Part shown: in pieces, positions 8,279 through 16,387 of the stretch
How the letters are laid out: the number at the start of each line of letters is the position of its first letter
How positions within the stretch are numbered: position 1 is the stretch's first letter
From: Lactiplantibacillus songbeiensis
GTDB lineage: Bacteria > Bacillota > Bacilli > Lactobacillales > Lactobacillaceae
NCBI RefSeq assembly: GCF_005405125.1
Contig: NZ_BJDL01000021.1
Location: forward strand, 26,984-90,983
Reading direction: 5' to 3'
Length of the DNA: 64,000 nt
Position numbers and translations under genes: made by a program
Notes under the pieces: generated by a model
Told to the model about the DNA's origin: nothing
The model's input: only the letters and a program-made list of their open reading frames with translations
The model's database searches: none

Positions 8279-8785
8279 ATGGAAGCTTTAAAAGTATCGC
8301 AAACATTGTCAGTCAACAATCATCGGGTCTTTTCGTCCGATTTAAATGAACATGATACCGTTTTTGGCGGTAAGATTTTGGCGATTATTGATGATAATTC
8401 ATCGATTCCAGCGTCGCGAGTGGCACGGGTCCAAACGGTGACGGCATCGGTCGACCAAGTCAACTTCATCTTGCCGTTTCAATTACAAGATTCGATGTGT
8501 ACGGAGTCGTATGTGTCAGGGGTCGGGCATCGCTCAATCGAAGTCTTCACGAAGATTATCGGGGAACATCTGGCGACTGGCGAACGCTTCTTAGGCTTGA
8601 CTTGCTTCTCATCATTCGTAGTGGCGGAACGGGGCATTACGTTGCCGCCAATTGAACCGGATAAGCCAGAATATCAATACGTTTGCCAGGGGTATGAACA
8701 ACGGCAGGCCGAGCGTATGGCCAAGTTGAAACGCCAAGAGGCTTTTAATCAGAATATTAGTTTGGCTTTTCCGTGGGCAGACTAA
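8279..8785 (+). CDS. Acyl-CoA thioesterase, hotdog fold (YkhA-like)
   Basis: Hotdog-fold thioesterase of 168 aa that hydrolyses acyl-CoA to free acid and CoA. The HDTVFGGKILAIID motif is the central HotDog helix with the conserved Gly-Gly; the segment TASVDQVNFILPFQLQD is the conserved second block. It resembles the YkhA/BACH cytoplasmic type. The start ATG 8279 is preceded by GAGGTGG and a TATAAT box lies at 8242-8247. A terminator follows at 8821. Confidence 0.88.
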   Translation: MEALKVSQTLSVNNHRVFSSDLNEHDTVFGGKILAIIDDNSSIPASRVARVQTVTASVDQVNFILPFQLQDSMCTESYVSGVGHRSIEVFTKIIGEHLATGERFLGLTCFSSFVVAERGITLPPIEPDKPEYQYVCQGYEQRQAERMAKLKRQEAFNQNISLAFPWAD

Positions 8786-8820
8786 TCATTGGCTAGTTAT
8801 ACAAACTGAGTTGAATTTAA

Positions 8821-8856
8821 GGACTACATCAATAAAAGCTGATGTGGCCTTTTTTG
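8821..8856 (+). terminator. Intrinsic terminator
   Basis: Imperfect stem around ACATCA / TGATGT with GG/CC at the base, followed by six T. Confidence 0.75.
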
Positions 8857-9005
8857 TTTAATTTGCAAACATTTTAAAATAACTTTCAATCAGTAAAATG
8901 GGATGAATAGCCGCGAAAACATTGTGACTAATAATTAAAGCTGATAATGTTAAAAAAACAACAAAATAATATTTTGATTAGCTTGATAATGAGGGCGTGG
9001 TAAAG

Positions 9006-9758
9006 ATGCGAAAGTATAGCGTTCAGGTTTGGCTCTACACACGTTATTTTGTGAAGGTGATGTTAGACAACGTCAGCGTGTTGTTGTATACAGTCGGGCT
9101 ACCAATTTTATTTTTAGGCCTTAATTTAAATGGTTATTTTTTTAAGACGGTGAGTTTGGTCCAATATACCAAGCTAGTACTACCATTCATTGCTTGGATT
9201 ATCGTGGCAAATACGATGGTGATGGTCAGTGAAGTCGTTTTGTTACGGGAACAAGGTTATTTAAAGCAGTATGCGTCATTAGTGGTCAACCCTAGTGTGT
9301 TCATTATCAGTAAGGCAGTCGTTAATCTCATCCTTGTTGGCGTGATTTTGGGCCTGGTTGCGGTAGTGAGTGCGTTCTTATTTCGGGTCGCGTTTGTGGC
9401 CGTCTTGTGGCGATTATGGAGTGTTTTGTTATTGGTCAGTGTGCCGATTTGGGGTTACTGCCTGCCAATTTTGAGCTTTCGACTACGTTACCAAACGGTC
9501 AGTGGCGTCATTAATGTGGTGACTTTAGCGGTGATGATTGGGTCTGTGGCGATTGGTCATGCGTTAAACTTGACGCTGACGAACATTACCGCGAACTTGC
9601 TCAGTCCAGTCTACTTAGTCATGAATTGTTTTAGCGTGCTTGTTACTGGCGATTGGCGTAGCTTCTTACCAGGCTATTTAGTAGTTTGGTTAGGACTAGG
9701 ACTAGTGGGGTTGGTCAGTTATCGTCACTTGCAACTGTTGCCGGAGGAGGGCTTATAA
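9006..9758 (+). CDS. ABC-2 type transporter permease
   Basis: Membrane protein of about 250 aa with six predicted helices, the topology of ABC-2 exporters. It starts with a basic segment, then VSVLLYTVGLPILFLGLNL. ATG 9006 is chosen because GAGGG at 8991-8995 is well spaced from it; GTG 8997 would be too close. The stop codon abuts the ATG of the ATPase gene at 9759, so the two form an operon and presumably one exporter. Substrate unknown. Confidence 0.82.
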   Translation: MRKYSVQVWLYTRYFVKVMLDNVSVLLYTVGLPILFLGLNLNGYFFKTVSLVQYTKLVLPFIAWIIVANTMVMVSEVVLLREQGYLKQYASLVVNPSVFIISKAVVNLILVGVILGLVAVVSAFLFRVAFVAVLWRLWSVLLLVSVPIWGYCLPILSFRLRYQTVSGVINVVTLAVMIGSVAIGHALNLTLTNITANLLSPVYLVMNCFSVLVTGDWRSFLPGYLVVWLGLGLVGLVSYRHLQLLPEEGL

Positions 9759-10436
9759 ATGGATATCGAAAATTTAACTTATACGTTTCCTAAAGCGCCA
9801 CAGCCATTCTTCAAGGACTTATCTTTTCAATTACCAGAACACCAAGTCAACTTTCTAATTGGTCAAAATGGCGCTGGAAAAACCACGCTAGTGGATATTT
9901 TATTGGGATTACGTCCGTTTCAAGGCCAGATTACGCCGCATTTAACGAACATTTATCTCAACCAACAGTTGCCAATGTTAACTTCGATTCGTGTTTGTGA
10001 TGTGGCAGTCTTGATACTTGGTATTGAGACTGGGCGGTGTCGGTTGACCTTGGCTGATTTAGCCTCATTGGTGGATGCGCCAACGTTAGCTTTTTTGACA
10101 CCAATCTGGAATCGCCATTACCATGACTTGTCTGGTGGTCAGCGCAAGTTGGTGCAACTATTGTTGTTTCTACAAGTCGATCGCGAATTGGTGGTCTTGG
10201 ATGAACCCACCGCTATGATTGACCGGGAACATGCGGCCACACTATTCGCTGTGATGCGGGCGCACCCTGACCGGACGTATTTGATGATTACGCATGATGT
10301 TCGCGACTTGGCTGCTTTTCCCGCTTATCAAGTGTTGTGGCTGTCAGATCACCAAATTAAAGCGAGTGTTGATCGAGCGACTTTTGAGGCTGCATCACCA
10401 GCATCAGCGTTCATGCAAGCTTTTCAAACCGTTTGA
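9759..10436 (+). CDS. ABC transporter ATP-binding protein
   Basis: ATPase subunit of 225 aa. Walker A is IGQNGAGKTTL (about residues 34-44), the signature LSGGQRKL, Walker B LVVLDEPTAM and the switch His MITHDV are all present, so it should be catalytically competent. The region between Walker A and signature is compact, as in small ABC-2 exporters. It begins directly after the permease stop, with a GGAGGAGGG ribosome binding site inside the upstream gene. Function with the partner: export of an unknown substrate. Confidence 0.88.
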   Translation: MDIENLTYTFPKAPQPFFKDLSFQLPEHQVNFLIGQNGAGKTTLVDILLGLRPFQGQITPHLTNIYLNQQLPMLTSIRVCDVAVLILGIETGRCRLTLADLASLVDAPTLAFLTPIWNRHYHDLSGGQRKLVQLLLFLQVDRELVVLDEPTAMIDREHAATLFAVMRAHPDRTYLMITHDVRDLAAFPAYQVLWLSDHQIKASVDRATFEAASPASAFMQAFQTV

Positions 10437-10450
10437 TGATCATAAATACC

Positions 10451-10489
10451 AAAGCCGTCAAAGCGAGTACATCGTTTTGGCGGCTTTTA
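10451..10489. terminator. Intrinsic terminator at convergent gene ends
   Basis: AAAGCCGTCAAAGCG pairs with CGTTTTGGCGGCTTT using G-U pairs, followed by TT. It overlaps the stop codon of the minus-strand CDF gene and probably serves both strands. Confidence 0.65.
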
Positions 10490-11446
10490 CTGATCAGCGG
10501 GCACAACCATGACATTGGTTTCCATCACGCCAAATTCAGCCCACATCAGCGTGTTAATTTTCTGAGTTAGCGCGTAGATATTATCGACTGTTAACTGGCG
10601 GTCAATTGCAATGGTCACATCCAGCATAATGAGATTACCGTCGTAATGAGCCCGCAAAAAGGTGACTTGTTGAACGGCGGGCAGGCTTTCAAGCTTGGCC
10701 TGATAACGTTCTTCCAAATAAGGATCAAAGTAGTCAACTAAGTTTAGACTGCTTTCTTGGAAAATATGCAGACCAGAGTGAAAAATGTAAATGCCGAGTA
10801 AGATACTGGCCACACTATCTAGCCAAGGCAACTTGAGCCAGGTGGTTCCTAGCACGGTTAAAACAGTGACCAGACTCGTTAAGGCGTCACTGAAAGTATC
10901 GCGACTGGCGGCAATCAGGGCGGCATTGTTTAATTTGCGACTCCAATAGTGGTTGAATCCCCATAGAATCAATAAGGTTAGCCCAGAAAAAGCCGCCCCC
11001 AAGCCGGCGATTGGTAAGGGTGCGGTCACTTTAGCTTGACGGAGTAAGGTCAGGCTGCCTTTGAAGATGATCTCCAGCGCAATCGCCATCATAATTAGCC
11101 CCGAGATGAGGGTGTAGATGGTCTCAAAGCGAAAGCGTGATTGCTGAATACGCGGGCCTAGCGTCTGTTGTTCGGTTGGTGAGATTGGCGCGCCAAAAAG
11201 ATCATCATCATGCGTTTCAGCGGCGATATACAGGCCGGTCAATAATAAGCCAGTTGACACAATTCCCGAAAGATTGTTGAACGCATCGGCCCGCAATGTC
11301 TGGGAGTGGCCGAGCTGGGCGTAGTAATATTCAATCAGAAAGAGGCTTAAGTAAACGATAACGTTGCCCCATAAATGGCGCCGGGCTGATTTTAAACTTT
11401 TAACCACTTGATGTTGAATCACTTGCCAATGATTAGTCGTGGGCAT
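10487..11446 (-). CDS. Cation diffusion facilitator (CDF) family transporter
   Basis: Divalent-cation/proton antiporter family, 319 aa, about six membrane helices then a cytoplasmic C-terminal domain. Characteristic acidic metal-site motifs are visible: LRADAFNNLSGI in helix 2 and ASRDTFSDALTSLV in helix 5. The C-terminal ferredoxin-like dimer domain includes VTIAIDRQLTV. Substrates of the family are Zn, Mn, Fe or Co; which one applies cannot be told. The start is either ATG 11446 or GTG 11452, both served by AAGGA. It is convergent with the ABC operon. Confidence 0.85.
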   Translation of the reverse strand: MPTTNHWQVIQHQVVKSLKSARRHLWGNVIVYLSLFLIEYYYAQLGHSQTLRADAFNNLSGIVSTGLLLTGLYIAAETHDDDLFGAPISPTEQQTLGPRIQQSRFRFETIYTLISGLIMMAIALEIIFKGSLTLLRQAKVTAPLPIAGLGAAFSGLTLLILWGFNHYWSRKLNNAALIAASRDTFSDALTSLVTVLTVLGTTWLKLPWLDSVASILLGIYIFHSGLHIFQESSLNLVDYFDPYLEERYQAKLESLPAVQQVTFLRAHYDGNLIMLDVTIAIDRQLTVDNIYALTQKINTLMWAEFGVMETNVMVVPADQ

Positions 11447-11597
11447 GATCACTCAGTCCTTTTTCGCTTAATAAGCCTTAACATACGACCGGTTGCATGT
11501 TTTTTAAAGTAAAAGCTAGTCGTTAGCTTGGCGTTGGCTCAAGGATTGACGGCAGGGACGTTCGGCAACTTTACCAAAAAGCAGTTTCTGAATTTAG

Positions 11598-11626
11598 TTG
11601 TCACTAGTCCCTAAGTTCGTTATGAT
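11598..11626 (+). promoter_or_regulatory. Sigma-A promoter, consensus-like
   Basis: TTGTCA, 17-base spacer, TATGAT. The upstream end of the open frame that follows lies inside this promoter, which rules out starts before about 11633. Confidence 0.75.
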
Positions 11627-11651
11627 GACAGTAACGAAAGATAAAGGGATG

Positions 11652-12023
11652 ATGGGATTGGCAAGTTTAGTACGATCTAAGGGACTGTTAGGATTCATCT
11701 ATGGGGTGTTAATCATTGGTCTGTATTCAGCCACGCAGCAAACGGCGAGTGCGCCAATCTTGGTGATGACGGCAGAAGTTTTAGCGTGGTTAATGTCATT
11801 GGGGCTCTGGTGGCAAGTTAAACGAACGACGGATGCAACGCAGATCCAGGCCTTGCAAAAGTTGCGGTTTACTTATCTACCAGCAGTGGGGTGTTTGTTT
11901 TTTTATAATCCGCTTATTGGGACAACTTTCAATTATATCGATGGGATTATTTTAGCCTTTCTAGTGGTAGGATCATTTTGGTGGTATCAAGTCTATCGCG
12001 GTCATCAGACGGATAAAAGCTAA
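11652..12023 (+). CDS. Small membrane protein of unknown function
   Basis: Not recognised. About 123 aa with four likely membrane helices (LGFIYGVLIIGLYSA, ILVMTAEVLAWLMSLGLWW, LPAVGCLFFYNPLIG, IDGIILAFLVVGSFWWY) and a basic loop in the middle. The ORF is open from 11598, but a consensus promoter occupies 11598-11626, so translation must begin later. ATG 11652 or TTG 11658, both after AAAGGGA at 11643-11649, are the candidates. A small hairpin with T tract overlaps its stop. Confidence 0.7.
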   Translation: MGLASLVRSKGLLGFIYGVLIIGLYSATQQTASAPILVMTAEVLAWLMSLGLWWQVKRTTDATQIQALQKLRFTYLPAVGCLFFYNPLIGTTFNYIDGIILAFLVVGSFWWYQVYRGHQTDKS

Positions 12024-12042
12024 CGATTGGGTTGGCTTTTTT
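12014..12042 (+). terminator. Intrinsic terminator overlapping a stop codon
   Basis: AAAGCTAAC pairs with GTTGGCTTT (one G-U), followed by T-rich sequence. Confidence 0.6.
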
Positions 12043-12096
12043 ATTTTTTCAAAAATCACCTTTGAATAATTAAAGTTATGTAAACTAAGTAGAACA

Positions 12097-12123
12097 TGAC
12101 AAATGTCACTAACAAGTCATGAC
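12097..12123. promoter_or_regulatory. Candidate response-regulator operator upstream of ABC/two-component operon
   Basis: Two palindromic units: TGACA-AA-TGTCA (12097-12108) and GTCATGAC (12116-12123). They lie about 70 bases upstream of the ABC ATPase start. Inverted ATGAC/GTCAT elements are typical of NarL/LiaR/DesR-class regulators, and the operon encodes such a regulator. Confidence 0.55.
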
Positions 12124-12188
12124 AAACCCAACTAGGCGTCAGCCGATTGACTTGCTAAACTAAGATTATTCAAAGGGGGATGACTGAA

Positions 12189-13076
12189 ATGGCAACCATC
12201 ATACAAGCGGAACAACTGAGCTTTAGTTACGGGCAACATCAGGTTTTAAACCAGTTAGATTTAACGATTAAGACTGGTGAAATCATCGGGTTAATTGGGG
12301 AAAATGGTGCCGGTAAGACGACTTTACTGAATTTATTATTAGGGACGCGTCCAGCTGATAGCGGTGCGTTAACGGTATTTGGCCAAGCACCGGGGAGTTT
12401 AATTGCGAAGCAAAAAATCGGTTCGATGTTACAAGGTGATATGGCGATTCGTGGGGTGACCGTGACTGATTTGTTAACAATGGCAGCGACCCGTTATCCA
12501 GCACCTTTATCGGCCGCAAAATTAATCACCGATCTGGATCTAACGGCATTTGCCCAGCAGCAGTTAACGGCTTTATCCGGTGGCCAATTGCGCCGCGTGA
12601 CGTTTGCCTTAGCTTTAATCAGCAATCCGGACTTACTATTTCTAGATGAGCCAACGGTCGGAATGGATACCAATGCACAACAGGCCTTCTGGCAACGTAT
12701 TCAAGCCTTGAAAGCGCAGGGGAAAACAATGATTATTACCAGTCATTATCTACCGGAGATTGAACAAGTGGCCGATCGCATTTTATTATTACAGGATGGC
12801 CGATTTGTCTTTCAAGGGACCTTTGCGGCCTTACAACAGCGTTATCAGCAAGTGGTGATGACCTTCCAAACGACTTTACCAGTGACGACTTTTGACCACT
12901 TGGCGGGTGTGACCGCCGTGACCAGTCGTCATCAGGCCATCAAAATTAGTAGTGAGGACGGGGATGCCACTTTGCAAGCGCTCGTCCCATATTTAGCGCA
13001 ATTACAGCAGGTGACAATTAATCGGGAATCATTGTCAGCAATCTTTGTTCAACTAACCAAGGGGGCTAAAGCATGA
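12189..13076 (+). CDS. ABC transporter ATP-binding protein (drug/lipid-active exporter type)
   Basis: ATPase of 295 aa. Walker A IGENGAGKTTLL (about residues 36-47), signature LSGGQLRRV, Walker B LLFLDEPTVGMD and switch IITSHYL are intact. A C-terminal extension of about 80 aa is typical of DrrA/LnrL-type exporters. Start ATG 12189 is preferred over 12180 because AAAGGGGG at 12172-12179 fits it better. Gene order ATPase-permease-histidine kinase-NarL regulator, with overlapping stops and starts throughout, resembles the linearmycin resistance and YvfRSTU systems of Bacillus. It is therefore probably a stress- or antimicrobial-responsive exporter. Confidence 0.88.
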   Translation: MATIIQAEQLSFSYGQHQVLNQLDLTIKTGEIIGLIGENGAGKTTLLNLLLGTRPADSGALTVFGQAPGSLIAKQKIGSMLQGDMAIRGVTVTDLLTMAATRYPAPLSAAKLITDLDLTAFAQQQLTALSGGQLRRVTFALALISNPDLLFLDEPTVGMDTNAQQAFWQRIQALKAQGKTMIITSHYLPEIEQVADRILLLQDGRFVFQGTFAALQQRYQQVVMTFQTTLPVTTFDHLAGVTAVTSRHQAIKISSEDGDATLQALVPYLAQLQQVTINRESLSAIFVQLTKGAKA

Positions 13077-13831
13077 ATACATTAATCGCACAACTAAAAT
13101 TTGATGGTCGGCGCTTGATTTTACGGAATTTCTCATTTCAATTTTTCTCAATCTTAATGCCAGCGGGATTCTATTTATTATTTACAAAAGTCATGGTATC
13201 GGGGACGGTCCCGATGCGCTTTAACTTACAGTATATGGCTAGTATGATTGTTTATAGCGGGACGATTAGTGCGTTATTCGGCATCGCTCAGATCCTGATG
13301 CATGACCGTGAACAGGGCTTATTGCAATGGTTACAGCTCACACCAACGGGGGTCAAGACTTACTATTTATCGATTGGTTTATGGAGTATGGTGATGAATG
13401 CCCTGGCGATTGTGATTTTAGGTGGGTTGGCCGTTGTCTTTAATCACGTTAGCTTAACGGCTGGTCAATGGTTAACGATTGTTTGCGTCGCGTTGATTGG
13501 CCAATTGCCGACGATGTTGATTGGTGTATTGGTGTCATTCATTAATGGTGCCGAAACGTTAAGTGTCGTTAGTAACCTCATTACTTTTCCAATGGCGATT
13601 ATCAGTGGCTTGTGGTGGCCAATGGCAATGTTACCAAGTTGGCTGCAGCCAATTGGCAAGTTAATGCCGACTTATTTCGTGAATAATTGGTTGGGTGCCG
13701 TCGCCACTCATGCTACACTTAATGCAACAACTGTAATTGGGGTCGTCGCGTGGATTGGTTTACTGACCATCATCGCGGTCGGCGGGACGCGCCAATTACT
13801 TAAACGGGGTGATGGGGTTGTCAAAGCCTAG
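13073..13831 (+). CDS. ABC-2 type transporter permease
   Basis: Membrane subunit of 252 aa with six helices in the ABC-2 topology. Helix-rich segments include FSILMPAGFYLLF near the N terminus and VSNLITFPMAIISGLWWPMAML, the conserved fifth-helix region with the Gly-Leu-Trp-Trp-Pro turn. Its ATG overlaps the stop of the ATPase gene (ATGA), so the pair is translationally coupled. The end overlaps the next gene by about 20 bases. Partner of the preceding ATPase and likely regulated by the two-component system downstream. Confidence 0.87.
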   Translation: MNTLIAQLKFDGRRLILRNFSFQFFSILMPAGFYLLFTKVMVSGTVPMRFNLQYMASMIVYSGTISALFGIAQILMHDREQGLLQWLQLTPTGVKTYYLSIGLWSMVMNALAIVILGGLAVVFNHVSLTAGQWLTIVCVALIGQLPTMLIGVLVSFINGAETLSVVSNLITFPMAIISGLWWPMAMLPSWLQPIGKLMPTYFVNNWLGAVATHATLNATTVIGVVAWIGLLTIIAVGGTRQLLKRGDGVVKA

Positions 13832-14936
13832 ATGGACCACCAAGTTCAAAAATTTAGAGTGGACCAGTTATATTTGGCTGGGGTATTTACCGTATTCAGT
13901 GGCTATGTACGTGCCAGCTAAAACGGTCGCCGATTGGTTTTGGCTCAGTCTATTGGCGGTTTTCTTAGTGTTATATGTCTTAGTCGTCGAAAAAGATAGC
14001 TGGCGGCCAGTGACGATCCCGCTCGAATTGGTCGTGACGGGTTTATTTGCCATGTTAGGTGAAAATTTGTATTTGATTATTTTCCCGGGGTGGCAAGTGT
14101 CATTTATTTTAGCTCGCCAGCCGAAAAAATTTTTTTATTGGTTTTTAACGGGCTACTATGCGTTTATCATTGCCGGCATCTGGCACGCTGCTCAGATTGC
14201 GCCAGATGTCTTTGGCTGGCATAATGGGCAAGTTATGGGGCTGATTTTCCCCATGATTTCGCCACTATTGTCGTATACCTTTTCGCGATCAACTTTGCGG
14301 CAACGGCAATTACGCCAGACTAATCGGCGGTTACAAACAATTGTGCAACGTGACGAGCGTGAGCGGATCGCGCGCGATTTGCATGATACGTTGGGGCAGA
14401 GCTTTTCGATGATTACATTAAAAACGGAGCTCGCTAAAAAGTTGCTGGTCAAAGCGCCTGACAAAGTTGCCGCCGAACTTGATGATATTGAGCAGATGAG
14501 TCGCCAGAATTTACAAATGGTTCGTTCGATTGTGAATAACTTGCATCAGCGGTCGCTTAGTGAAGTTTTGTTAGCGCAAAATCGAAACTTGTTGGCCGCG
14601 AATGTTTGGTTGACGACGACTGGCGAAAAGCTAGCCATTCAGTGGCCAACAACGATTCAAGGTGTGTTTGCCGCCACGATGGCCGAGGCATTGACGAATG
14701 TGATTCGTCACGCCCATGCGCATCAAGTCGAGGTGACCTTTAGTGAACCAGATCAGGGGTATCAGGTCATCATCCAAGATGATGGTAAGGGTGGTTCGTT
14801 GACCCGGGATGGCGCTAATGGGATTACTGGCATGCAAGCGCGGATGCTGGAAGCTCACGGGACGTTTACGATTGGAACGCCTAGTCGGGGCACACAACTC
14901 ATTTTAAACATTCCCAAGGAGATGGCAAAAGCGTGA
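13812..14936 (+). CDS. Sensor histidine kinase, HisKA_3 (DesK/LiaS class)
   Basis: Membrane sensor kinase of about 374 aa. Five or six N-terminal membrane helices with almost no extracellular domain indicate sensing within the membrane. The phospho-acceptor His is in ERERIARDLHDTLGQ. The HATPase domain shows EALTNVIRHAHAH (N box), DDGKG (G1) and GITGMQARM (G2). Start ATG 13812 overlaps the permease end; other starts (GTG 13809, TTG 13818) cannot be excluded. Its stop overlaps the GTG start of the response regulator. It presumably detects the substrate or stress handled by the adjoining exporter. Confidence 0.88.
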   Translation: MGLSKPRWTTKFKNLEWTSYIWLGYLPYSVAMYVPAKTVADWFWLSLLAVFLVLYVLVVEKDSWRPVTIPLELVVTGLFAMLGENLYLIIFPGWQVSFILARQPKKFFYWFLTGYYAFIIAGIWHAAQIAPDVFGWHNGQVMGLIFPMISPLLSYTFSRSTLRQRQLRQTNRRLQTIVQRDERERIARDLHDTLGQSFSMITLKTELAKKLLVKAPDKVAAELDDIEQMSRQNLQMVRSIVNNLHQRSLSEVLLAQNRNLLAANVWLTTTGEKLAIQWPTTIQGVFAATMAEALTNVIRHAHAHQVEVTFSEPDQGYQVIIQDDGKGGSLTRDGANGITGMQARMLEAHGTFTIGTPSRGTQLILNIPKEMAKA

Positions 14937-15544
14937 TTGAGTTATATTTAGCTGAAGATCAAAGCATGTTAAACTCTGCTTTGACACAATTATTAGAATT
15001 AGAAGATGATTTGCACGTGGTCGGCTCAGCTGGCGATGGGCAAACTGCTTGGACCGAAATTCAGCAGTTACAACCGCAAGTCGCGATTCTAGATATTGAA
15101 ATGCCAGGGTTGTCGGGGTTAGATGTGGCTGATCAGATTCAGGCGGCCAAGCTACCGACCAAGGTGATTATTTTGACGACTTTTGCGCAAAAAGCGTATT
15201 TTGAGCGAGCCGTGGCCGCGCAAGTAGCAGGCTATTTATTGAAGGATAGTCCCAGTGATGACTTGATTGCGGCGATTCGCCAAGTGATGGATGGTGCGAC
15301 AATCTATGCGCCGGAATTGGTAGTTAATATGTTATCAGCAGATAAAAATCCCTTAACGGAGCGCGAACTAGCAGTCTTAAAAGCGGCGGCACAAGGGTTA
15401 CCAACTAAAGCGATTGCGGCACAGTTATACTTATCGGCTGGTACGGTTCGTAATTATTTGTCGGCAATTTTTAGCAAACTAGGGGTGCACAATCGGTTAG
15501 AGGCCGTTCAAGTGGCACAGCGAAATAAATGGTTAGCGTCATGA
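14933..15544 (+). CDS. NarL/LuxR family response regulator
   Basis: Response regulator of 203 aa. The receiver domain carries the acidic pocket near LAEDQ, the phospho-Asp in VAILDIEMPGLSG (about residue 54) and the conserved Lys in GYLLKDSPSD. A C-terminal LuxR helix-turn-helix (LTERELAVLKAAAQG...YLSAGTVRNYLSAI) binds DNA. The GTG start at 14933 overlaps the kinase stop, after AAGGAG. Likely target: the paired palindromes at 12097-12123 upstream of its own operon, giving autoregulation. A terminator follows. Confidence 0.92.
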   Translation: MIELYLAEDQSMLNSALTQLLELEDDLHVVGSAGDGQTAWTEIQQLQPQVAILDIEMPGLSGLDVADQIQAAKLPTKVIILTTFAQKAYFERAVAAQVAGYLLKDSPSDDLIAAIRQVMDGATIYAPELVVNMLSADKNPLTERELAVLKAAAQGLPTKAIAAQLYLSAGTVRNYLSAIFSKLGVHNRLEAVQVAQRNKWLAS

Positions 15545-15611
15545 AAAAGTCAGTTATTGAGGAACCTTGTTACTAACAACTAGTTTTAAATTGTGACAAC
15601 TATAAAAAATT

Positions 15612-15656
15612 TAAACTCGTTAAACCGTTGTAGCAGAGTGGTTTAACGGGTTTTGT
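15612..15656 (+). terminator. Intrinsic terminator of ABC/two-component operon
   Basis: TTAAACTCGTTAAACC pairs with GGTTTAACGGGTTT (G-U pair included), followed by TTTTG. Confidence 0.8.
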
Positions 15657-15682
15657 TGATCATTAAGCTGATTAATCGCTTT

Positions 15683-15699
15683 ACTTACAAAAAGTAAGT
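15683..15699. promoter_or_regulatory. Perfect 17-bp palindrome operator in nitroreductase promoter
   Basis: ACTTAC-AAAAA-GTAAGT. It covers the -35/spacer region of a promoter with TTTACT at 15680 and TATACT at 15702-15707, the position of a repressor site. Sequence type resembles HxlR/YodB-family operators. Confidence 0.65.
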
Positions 15700-15742
15700 G
15701 ATATACTAATGCTACAAACTAAAAGTAAGGAAGTTGATACCC

Positions 15743-16345
15743 ATGGAAACTAAATTCACAGCTTTACAAACCAACCGCCGGACCATTTATGCATTAGGCA
15801 AGGATGTTGCCGCTAGTAACGCAGACTTAACCCAAATGATTGAAACAGCCATTAAGAATGCGCCTTCAGCGTTCAACAATCAGACGACTCGTGCCGTTAT
15901 CTTATTCAATCAATATCATGACCAATTATGGGACATGACGGCTGATCGGTTGAAGTCAGAAGTCCCAACTGAAGCCGCTTATCAGAAGACTGTTGAAAAG
16001 TTGAATGGCTTCAAAGCCGCTTACGGGACGATCTTGTACTTTACAGATACTGATGTTGTTAAGCAAAATGAAGCTGACTTCCCCTTATATGCCGCTAACT
16101 TTGCCGACTGGGCTGAACAAGCGCAAGGGAACGCCCAATATAGTGTTTGGGTCAGCCTGGCTGAAAATCAAATTGGCGCTAACTTGCAACATTACAATCC
16201 ATTGATTGATGATCAAGTTGCGAAAGCTTTTGAACTGCCAGCTAACTGGCAATTACGGGCACAAATGCCATTTGGATCGATTGAAGCCCCAGCTGGTGAT
16301 AAAGAATTTATGGCTGACAGCGACCGCTTTAAAATTTTCGAATAA
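15743..16345 (+). CDS. Nitroreductase family protein
   Basis: FMN-dependent nitroreductase-like oxidoreductase of 200 aa. The start TNRRTIYALG matches the family's conserved RRxxR-type FMN-binding start, followed by NAPSAFNNQTTRAVIL, the phosphate/flavin segment. The C-terminal AQMPFGSIEAPAGDK is also typical of the HBN1/YdgI-like subgroup. It reduces nitro groups, quinones or other electrophiles with NAD(P)H. ATG 15743 is chosen over TTG 15734 for spacing from AAGGA. The promoter contains a perfect palindrome suggesting repression relieved by electrophiles. Terminator at 16359. Confidence 0.88.
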   Translation: METKFTALQTNRRTIYALGKDVAASNADLTQMIETAIKNAPSAFNNQTTRAVILFNQYHDQLWDMTADRLKSEVPTEAAYQKTVEKLNGFKAAYGTILYFTDTDVVKQNEADFPLYAANFADWAEQAQGNAQYSVWVSLAENQIGANLQHYNPLIDDQVAKAFELPANWQLRAQMPFGSIEAPAGDKEFMADSDRFKIFE

Positions 16346-16356
16346 AGATAATTCTT

Positions 16357-16387
16357 GAGTCATCCCAGATTATGGGGTGGCTTTTTT
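16357..16387 (+). terminator. Intrinsic terminator
   Basis: AGTCATCCC pairs with GGGGTGGCT (with G-U pairs), followed by six T. Confidence 0.75.
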
